A stretch of 64,000 bases of DNA. Origin: Mugil cephalus. Taxonomy: Eukaryota > Chordata > Actinopteri > Mugiliformes > Mugilidae. Location of the stretch: positions 27,401,501 through 27,465,500 of the forward strand of contig NC_061772.1 in assembly GCF_022458985.1 (NCBI RefSeq). Direction: 5' to 3'. Below the pieces are notes generated by a model. The model was not told the origin of the DNA. It did no database searches and was given only the letters and a program-made list of their open reading frames with translations. Made by a program: the position numbers and the translations under genes. Positions 49,601 through 58,600 of this stretch are shown here, in pieces. Each line of letters opens with the position of its first letter. The first letter of the stretch is position 1.

Positions 49601-52600
49601 TAGCCATTTTAGCATAACAGCATAATGAATTAGGACAGAATTAGAGGGGGGGGGGGGGTGGGAAGGGTGGTAGAAGGTCGGGATGCAAAGTTCAATGATC
49701 ATCCATGTTTCATCATGAAGGCTGTCGGCTCAGGGAGGAGAGGGAGGGGGAAATAAAAAAAAAAAGAAAGAACTCTGACGTAAAGAAACTACGAAACAAC
49801 AGCAGAGAGAACATTTGACCGGTGGGTGCGTCATAGTTCTGGGTCAGTTCCTGGAAGAAAGGATAAAGAAGAAAAAAATAACATGGACATGGTTTTAGGT
49901 AACCGGCTGCTGTGTGAGGGATGAGTAAAGGATATTGATTTATTCTCTTCAGTGATCCACGAGTGAGGTGGAGAAATAAAATGAGCACGGTTCTAATTAC
50001 TGGGAGAACAGATGGGAAGAAAACAAAGACAGTCACGACACCAGTAGAGACACAGCCTACCATCCAAAATAAACAAACAAAAAACACCGAGCAACGACTT
50101 TTGATAGATGTAACCCACGTTGTAAATTTTTTTTTTCCCGTCTCTCCCATCTAATCGTGCACATTTGTCTTCTTACATTTCATTCTGTCTACGTAATTAG
50201 GTTTTTTAGCTTTACTCTCTATTTGCCTCCACCGGTTTATTGTATAACTTGTGCAATGTCACCACAAAGTGAACGTGGCTGCATTAGCGTTAAGTTAAAT
50301 AATCTGAAACGAGATAAGGATTGTACCACCTTTTTTCAGGAGCATATCATCACATTAAGAAGTCTATTAGAGAATCCCAGCCTGTCGATTACTATAAGTT
50401 CGACTCACCTCTGAGGCCTGATCGTTCGACTTCAGCAGCTTGATCTCGTTCTCCACGCGGTGAAGCCAACTGTCGTTTTCCAGGAAACGCGATTCTGCCT
50501 CCTTCAAACGTTTGTTAATGTGCTGTTGCTGAGTGTGCAAGCTGGCAATCTTCCGCTCATGCTTACAAGTGGCCTATTGAAAACAACAACAACAAAAAAT
50601 GTAAATTAGTTTTAATTTAATTGAACCATTAACTGGCCGTGTCGTGCAAATAATCGCAACTGCACAGTGCACGCGTTTCAAATCTTCTCTGGTTTTTGCA
50701 CCATTTCGTTCGGCCGACAGCGACCATCCTGCAAAGTTTGGTGCCGGAACTTCCCCAAAGAATTCAACTTGTTATACTTTCATGGCATTTAGAGCCGGGG
50801 GCCCGACACCGGGGGGCTCAAATGGCAGAGAAGAGCGAGGCACTGATGAGCAGTGACCCCTTCCCCGTAGCGGCTGTAAAATGAGAGGCTAAGACAACTA
50901 CGGAGAACAGAAAACTAAAAATCATGACTCAGCAGCGGTCGTTTCCCCGCAGGGATGACGGAATCTGCGGAGAGCGGCGTAAGCAGCATCAGCTACCTTC
51001 TCAGTCTTTTCCTTGGCACAGAAGTGTTGGACCTGCAGGTTGTCCTCCTCGCTGTAGCGCTGGCGCAGCTCATTCTCCTTCAGCCGTCTCTCCAGATCCA
51101 GCTGCTCTTGCCTGATTTGGGCTCGGCTGGAGAAGATTCGCTGCAGAGCTTCTGACACCCTGGAAGGGAGACGGATATTTATTAGAAGCTTAAACTTTTT
51201 GTTAATGCAACATAAACACTTTAAATAATGGTGGTCACAACTTTATTTTTTGACATTTGACTTATGCAGTCTAATGCAAGTGAGCACAACTTGGTATTAT
51301 GAATGATTTTTTTTTGCAGGAAGCTGCAGTGGTATAGGTCTAGGACTGCATCACACTGAAAGGTGAGGCGAGAGAGGAGACGGGAGAGGCGTGCAGGTAA
51401 ATAAGGCGGGAGAGAATGAGGACAGAACATTAGAAACACCTCTTAGTATAATGCAACGCAATGAAACATCGCCGGCACCGCGGGGATTCAAGCCAAATGT
51501 GATTAGAAGCTGATCTGCCACATGTAAGGGGGCAAATTTAATACATTTGCCCGCGCGCCAAGAGCTCTCTGCACAACCACTCGATCAAGTATTTAACACG
51601 TCCTAAAAAGGTCAGGAGGTGTTTAATATTTGTCAACACGCTTAAATATGTTTAAGTACAGTAACAGAACGCTCCATTTGCTACAATTAAATAGACTCGC
51701 AGGGTTGCAAATTACAAGCCTTCGCTAAAGGTTATATTTAGGGAAGGATGCAGCTAAACATTAGGTTAACTAGTGTGTGACAGCCCTTACAGCACTAAAC
51801 CCCCTTTCATGACAGTTTTATGGTCCGATTTAGGTTGAAACAGTGCGACAAAAAATAACAGCCTCCGAAATGGAAACAGTCGAATCGAGCTTAGCTTTAG
51901 TGTTATTTTAAAACGCGTCCATTTTTCTCCAGTGCACCTAATCAACCGGCCAGTGAGCGTGCGACGCACGTACAGTTCGGACGATGCCGCAGATCGGATG
52001 GAAGCGGCTGTCTGGTTGAGTTAAAGCGAGAGGGGGGGGGACGGCAGAGGCACGCAGGTAAATAAAGGCTGGAGAGCTGTCGCTGAAATGTGACTGCACT
52101 CTTCAATGCAACTCCGGTGACGTAGGAGACGTCGTGGCCTTGCTAGACTGCTGAATTTTTAATAGCGTGAGAAGCGTGCAGCCTCTATTCAGAGCCTCTC
52201 GCTGTGCGAGTTGTGAATTCTGATGCCAGTGAATGAAGCGTGTGGGAGAGAGACTCATTCAGCTTTTTCCTTGTCCCCCCCCTCCCTCCCCGCCCGCCGC
52301 CCCCCAACCCAAATAATACCCCGACAGATGTCACCTCATGCGGTAAATGCGTATATATTATTTGCGTCTAAAAATAAAAAGGTGCTGGAGGTTGTCGTTA
52401 TCGAGATCGAGCGCCGGCGGATGAAGAATATTAGGGTCCGTGGCACAAAATGGGGATCGCTCTAAATGTCTCGTCAGTCTTTATTGTTGGGCCACATCAG
52501 CTTTTTAATCCGAGAAGTGAAACAATTTTAAGACGATTCGACGTCAAACGTGACGTTCTCTTTAATTTCTCTAATTAACACGACAGAAACCTCTCGTTTA

Positions 52601-55600
52601 TTCCCAGCGTGGAACTGAAATAATGCTTAATTCACCTTCAGTCTGTGTTAAAGTTCATTTGATTACAATAAACATCACTGCTCTAAGCAACACCCACTAA
52701 CTCCACTAAACTGCAGTTTAGGTTCAGGAGGAGCAAATATAAAGAAAAGTCCAACATTTGAACACAAGAATAATGATTTGTTGCAGAGCTTGAATCTTTA
52801 CTCGCGGGGCTCGAACAGCATTATAGGTTTATTTCCAAACCAATAACAAAAAATATACAAAATAGCTTTTTAAAAAAAGAACGGAGAAATCTCCCTGAAG
52901 GCAACGAGAAAGTTTAAAGAGAAATGTGTCACATCTGCACATTAGGGACATTAGACTCATCGATCTTTGGCGTGAACCAGCGGCCCATCAGTTACCGAGG
53001 CTATTTGCTTGGATAGAAAGGTGGGAATGCTTTTTAATGGGACTTGTTATACACTCTAAGGCAGCATGAGGTCATAATTGAAGAGGACCGCTTTCCAGGA
53101 AGAAACGCTTTTCCAGGAGGTCCGAGAGCCAATTTCAAGGGATAGTATTTCACGGGAGTCGCACAAACAAGTTGTTTAAAAGTAAAAACCCGCCGGGGGG
53201 GCGGCGCCGCGAGCCGCTCTAACGCAACTTCTGGGAGTTGATTAAGCGTGTTATTAGTAATTAAGAAGGATCGTTTTTAAAATGATCAATTCTGACACTT
53301 TGGTTTCGATATAATCTGTGGAGGTCGGCTGAAGAAAACTTTATGCACATGGCAGCACAAGCAAATAGAAGAAGAAGAGCAGCTGGCATTTTAAAACTAA
53401 TGAAACCCACCTCGACCATTTGAACCATTTAGAATTGCTATACAGCCCCCACCCCCCATGTGAACTTGGGGATTGTGTTCGTGGACGGAGCGAAGACGAG
53501 CTATTTAAAGACTCGATTGCTCTCCAGTCATTTGTGGAAAAATTTGTAGGTAAAATAAAATTACAAACAGGTGCAGCAGAAAAGCTTCTTGCTTAGACAC
53601 ATCAGGATTTCATCAGTGCGTCTTTTTGTCTTGTTTTCTTTAGGGTTAGGGAACCTGACGCCACCACATGCAGTTTGGTTTGGTTTGGAGTCGTCGCCTC
53701 AAAAGTCAACAAAGTCAAATTAGTTTGATTCTTGTTCATGAGTCAATTTTGAGACTAACGGGTAATTGTCACATACTATGTCTGCTACGGGGTTGGGTCG
53801 GTAATTTGCGCTGCATGCTGCCCGATTAACTTCTTTAGGAACAATTATGGATCTATTGTGGATCGAGTCACCATAAACCCACAGACCGTATCACATCTGT
53901 GAATAACTTCTTTCCGACTGAATCAATGTGTCTGTTTCAATTAGAAAAAAAGGGGTTTACACTGAAAGGGGTTTATGACGCGTGAACAGAACATCTACCG
54001 ACTTGTCGCGCACATGTACAGGCTTTACCTTTTAAACTCCGCTTGTTTCTGGGAAGAGATCGCGTCAGAAGCCCCGGGAGCGATGCCCTTCGACTCGTAC
54101 AGTTTCAGTTTCTGTTTCAGCTGTAGAATCTGTTGAGAGACGCAAACGAACGACGACACAAAGGTTGTAAAAAAAGTAGAATAAAAAATAAAAAAAGACA
54201 GAATGAGACATTTTCTAATTACCTCTTTCTTTTGCTTCTCACAGATCACTGCATACTGACCGATGTGACTGTCCAGGCTCACAACATTACTCTTAAGCTG
54301 TTTGGTTGAGATGTGGGAGAGAAAAAAAACATATTTTTCAGTTACAGTCCAAAAAAAAAACTGCTGTTATGTTCTAATTAACATTTATCAAACTAGATGA
54401 TATTAATACCAACCGAGGACTTAATCTCCTTGGCCCTGTTGGCGTACTTCAGAGTGTTCTGGGTGTCGTCGTACGACTTGGACGAGGGGCTGACGTTGGC
54501 GATCATCACCGTCCTGCAGTTGCCTCCCAAGGAGTCTTTAAGTAGCCGAGTCAGTTTGCTGTCTCTGTACGGTATGTGAGCCTTCTTACTCTGAAACAGA
54601 CGAGCAAAGTCGGGATTAGCCCAAAAAAAAATGAGAAACAAGTAAAAAAAAAAAAAAAACAGACACTTGAAAGAACAACCAAAGCCTATCAGCATATTAG
54701 CTGATTCAAAAGAACAATACTTTAAAAGAAATTCAAGTGCAGCCACAGTCGGTGAAATTAAAGACAGTTAAGTGTCATTTCTATTTTTTTTTTTTCTCCT
54801 TTGTCTTGGAGAAACATTTGTGCTTGTTTGTTTATGCTGAAATTTGATGGAAATCAATTCTTCTTCAACTCTCGAAAACTGCAGTAAACTACAGCGTTGG
54901 ACTGACACCGATCTTTTAACGTTGAGTGTCGGCCCATATGAGATTCGATCCAATCTCAAATAAGCCACATGTCGTCCACTCGAGATTCCCTAAAGGCCTT
55001 TCTTGTCTTCACTGTATTCTCCTTAATGCGACTGCATTCAGTCCAATACATATTTCTGTTAAAATGAATGCAGTGCGGAGAAGGTAGCTCGTACCTTAGC
55101 TCCAAAAAACCTTGTGTTCTCTACTCCAGAAAGGTTCTTTTTTTTATCCAAAAGGTCTCTAACACTCTCTGCAATAGTTTTTCGTCTCGGTGCCGCCTCG
55201 AAGAAACTTTTCTCCTTTTTTTAAACGTTCAGCGTTCGGTGTTTGTTGTTGTTTCAGTGCAGCCTCTACCTGAGTGATCTCCTGCTGCCATCAAACCATC
55301 CACACGGGATAATTAAAAAAACATTCCGACTGACTTCGTGTTTAGTCACGTGAACTTGGCACCGGATTTCTGGCAGCTTTGACATTAGCAAACCACAAGA
55401 AGACGTTTTGATGGTACCATGATGTGGTTTTGGTTGATGACAGATCTAAAATAAATAACCTGGTTTGGCTGAAGCCTAATACAATTCAAACCAGTCTTTT
55501 AAAATGCAGTAATACCTTGACATCCCTGCTTTACTGTGTTATAATGTAATAAAAAGCTAGAAAACAATCAGTGATTTGGCAACAAATGGAAAATCTTGTG

Positions 55601-58600
55601 TCAGATTGGGCCATGCATTGGTATACTAATTAAAAATGTAAAATATTGCGCTATACAAGTAAGAGTAAATATAAGAGTTAATATAAATGCGAGATGTGGC
55701 CTAACACGTATTCTCCGTTTGGAGACGCTCCGCCAGGGAATCATAGTCACATTACACAGTTTGACGCGGGACCAATAAAACTAACAGGGAACGAAAATTC
55801 AGCACGGAGAGTTGGAAGTCTTTCTGCAGCTGGTCTGTGACCACAGCTCAGCATGTAATAATGGCATTAGATAAATGACAGCTGCTTAGGTGAGTCACAG
55901 TCTCGTGGGCATTGGGATTGCAGAAAATCACATTAAAGATAAGTTAGCAAAAAGAGTGTAAAATGATCTCTTTTGGGGATCACAGCTGTGCTTGTTCCCT
56001 CTCCCTGGAAAAAAAAAAAAACAGACCGGGAGCCAAAAGTCTACATCTGGATTCAAAGATCGTTACAGTTCATGTTCAGGATAAACTCTGCCATTTGAGA
56101 AAATCTTTATTTTAATAAGAAGAGCCATTCAAAGTAATTAACAAAAAAATAGGTCGCGCTTAGTTTTGACTCTATTGTGTGATGACCAACTTAAACTTAG
56201 AGGGGAAATGGAAGGATTCATCCACTTTTAAATGTCAAAACAACAAGAAAGTAACTTTTTTCCCCCCGAACAACGAGGCAACATTTCGGCACTTAAGACG
56301 TAATAACTTGACCATTCTTGTCACTGCTGCAAAATTAAAACTCCCATTGGCGCCGAATTGATTTTATTGGGAGGCAGGCGCAGGTTTTTAGCCCTAATCA
56401 ACAAAATAAATGAACTTGCAGTGTCACAGCAACACAAACAGTTACGCTTTTCATTACAGCAGACCGCATAATCCGACGACAGCACAATTTTTACTCATCG
56501 ACCACGTTTAACAGTTGCTCCGGAGCTGGGTCACAGGAATCCTGAATATTTTATCATTCAAATACAAAGCGGCGCAATCTCAGCGACAAAAGCTGTCGCT
56601 GAATAAAAACCTGACAGTGTTGGAAAATGTTAACCACATGCCAGAATTCCCAAAAAGCACATCTGTCTTCGTCAGCGACATGAAAAAAAAAAAAGAATGG
56701 CTCCATCAAACATATCCGCATTTTACGACAGTTTCAGAAATCCCCCTTTTTATGACTGGGAAATTGGGAAACACTGGCCTTGTGTGGACAGAAGGCCAAA
56801 CCGGGGAGAAGGGGGCGCGTCGCCCGACGTATCTGCATCGGTTTGGACGTCGCCTAAGGCAAACAACTCACAACAAAAACCTCTGTGCAGCATAGCATGA
56901 AGATGACAACACTGAACAGCCCGAACAGAAGTAGCCGACATTCTTCTCACTCAAACAAACGGCATGTCAGCCCAGACACAAGTGGGGACATTCTTTCCAG
57001 TAAACAATGGCCACAACATGAATTCCCTGTCTTCCAGCAGTAAACACTGGGGGGGGGGGGGACCAATAGCCACGGGGACGGCAGCAGGCGGTGGGCGTCG
57101 TGGACGGACCAGATCAAAACCATCTAGTCCCAAATTACTGTAGGGGGTGGGGGGGTACGAACGAACACCGACCGGACAGCGCCCATTAAAAGGACGCGGC
57201 TTTAACCCCCGGAATGAAGTAACCTGTTGAAGACGGATCCGATTTCAAGGTGGCTGTGGTGGATTTGCACAGCACTTCCTAAATGCATGTGGCCTGCTTG
57301 CACCCGGTCCCTTGAGACTGGTGTGTAAAATGAGAAGACTGCTTGACAGGTTAATGTATGCAACTGGATTGAAATAATACCCAAATACTCAGTTGACCCC
57401 CCCCACTTCCCAGGCTCTACCGTTTCATAAAGAGTCTAACTTATAGCCATAATAATCTTAAAAATACGTTGCTGTGTTGTGCACTGTAGTGTATGTGTAT
57501 TAGTAATTACCTATGCCCCCCTCCCCCCCGGTTCGTGTAATGCATTATTAATGTTGTGACTGTATCGGTGAGAATGGCATCACATTATTATCTTGTCATG
57601 TTGCATTTAAATGTTGCACTTGCGTCTGTTGTTGGCGAAACGGTGAAGAACTAGTGATGTTGCATCGAAACTAAAAAAAACTTCCGGTGCATTTTTATAA
57701 GTTTCTTTGTTTAAACTGTTACTTGATTTCACTTTGGACGTAAAACAAAAAACAGCGGAAGAGTGTTTCAACATTTAAATAAATCATTATTTTAAGACGG
57801 CGAGTCATAAAATATGCATTTAACTCGTTACAAAGCTAACAACAAGTGTCTTCTGCACATTCAACGTTTCGGATTCTGAGTATTACTAACCGCAGGTTGA
57901 CAACATTACCTGACTGATATTTTTCTGTGAACACATCACTAATTATAACTGCCTGCTATCAGCGAGACGCCGCGCCGATATCTCCCAGAAAACACGGTTA
58001 AGACACGACGTGCTCCAGTATTTTTTTGATTTCTTTGTTACTAGAAAACAAACAAAGCGATTCTAGGAATGAGTGAGCTGGGGCATATTGATCTTGGAAA
58101 ATGGGAACAGCGTTTGAAACGTAGAGTGGTGCTGCCATGCCAAAAATGACATGGACACAAACAACACTCATAACAACACGATAGACGGAGATTACGATGG
58201 TTAGTTTCCTCCTGGGCCTTAATTTCCTTACACAGAGTGACAGAAAGCTCATAGTAAACAATAATAGTGCAGCTTGTGTAAGAAGCATCAGTGGTGGCTG
58301 TGATTTACCCGATTAAAAAAAGAAATAGCTCTTCTTTGCATGTTGCTTATTAATACTATAATATACACAGTGTATGTATCATATGTCAAAACTCACCTTT
58401 GGGTCAGCGAGAGCATTGATGACATTTCCCAGGGCGAGGAGCGACCGGTTGATGTTAGCGCCTTCGCGTAAGCGCGCCCCTTTGGCGTTGGTGGCGCTCG
58501 CTCGCTCTGAGCCAGCCAGGTCGATCAGGCTCATCTTGGCGATGCAAACGTTGGGGTTGAGGCTGGCGGTTTTTTCTTGCTGTCTCAAATAAATCTGGGG

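Noticed and set aside
49713..49850. Extra kif18a exon after the strong acceptor at 49852-49851 (starting [12 protein letters not shown])
   Set aside because: Exon 10 joined directly to exon 11 aligns with human without a gap. The segment has no good donor and would either shift frame or truncate the protein. A rare alternative last exon cannot be excluded.
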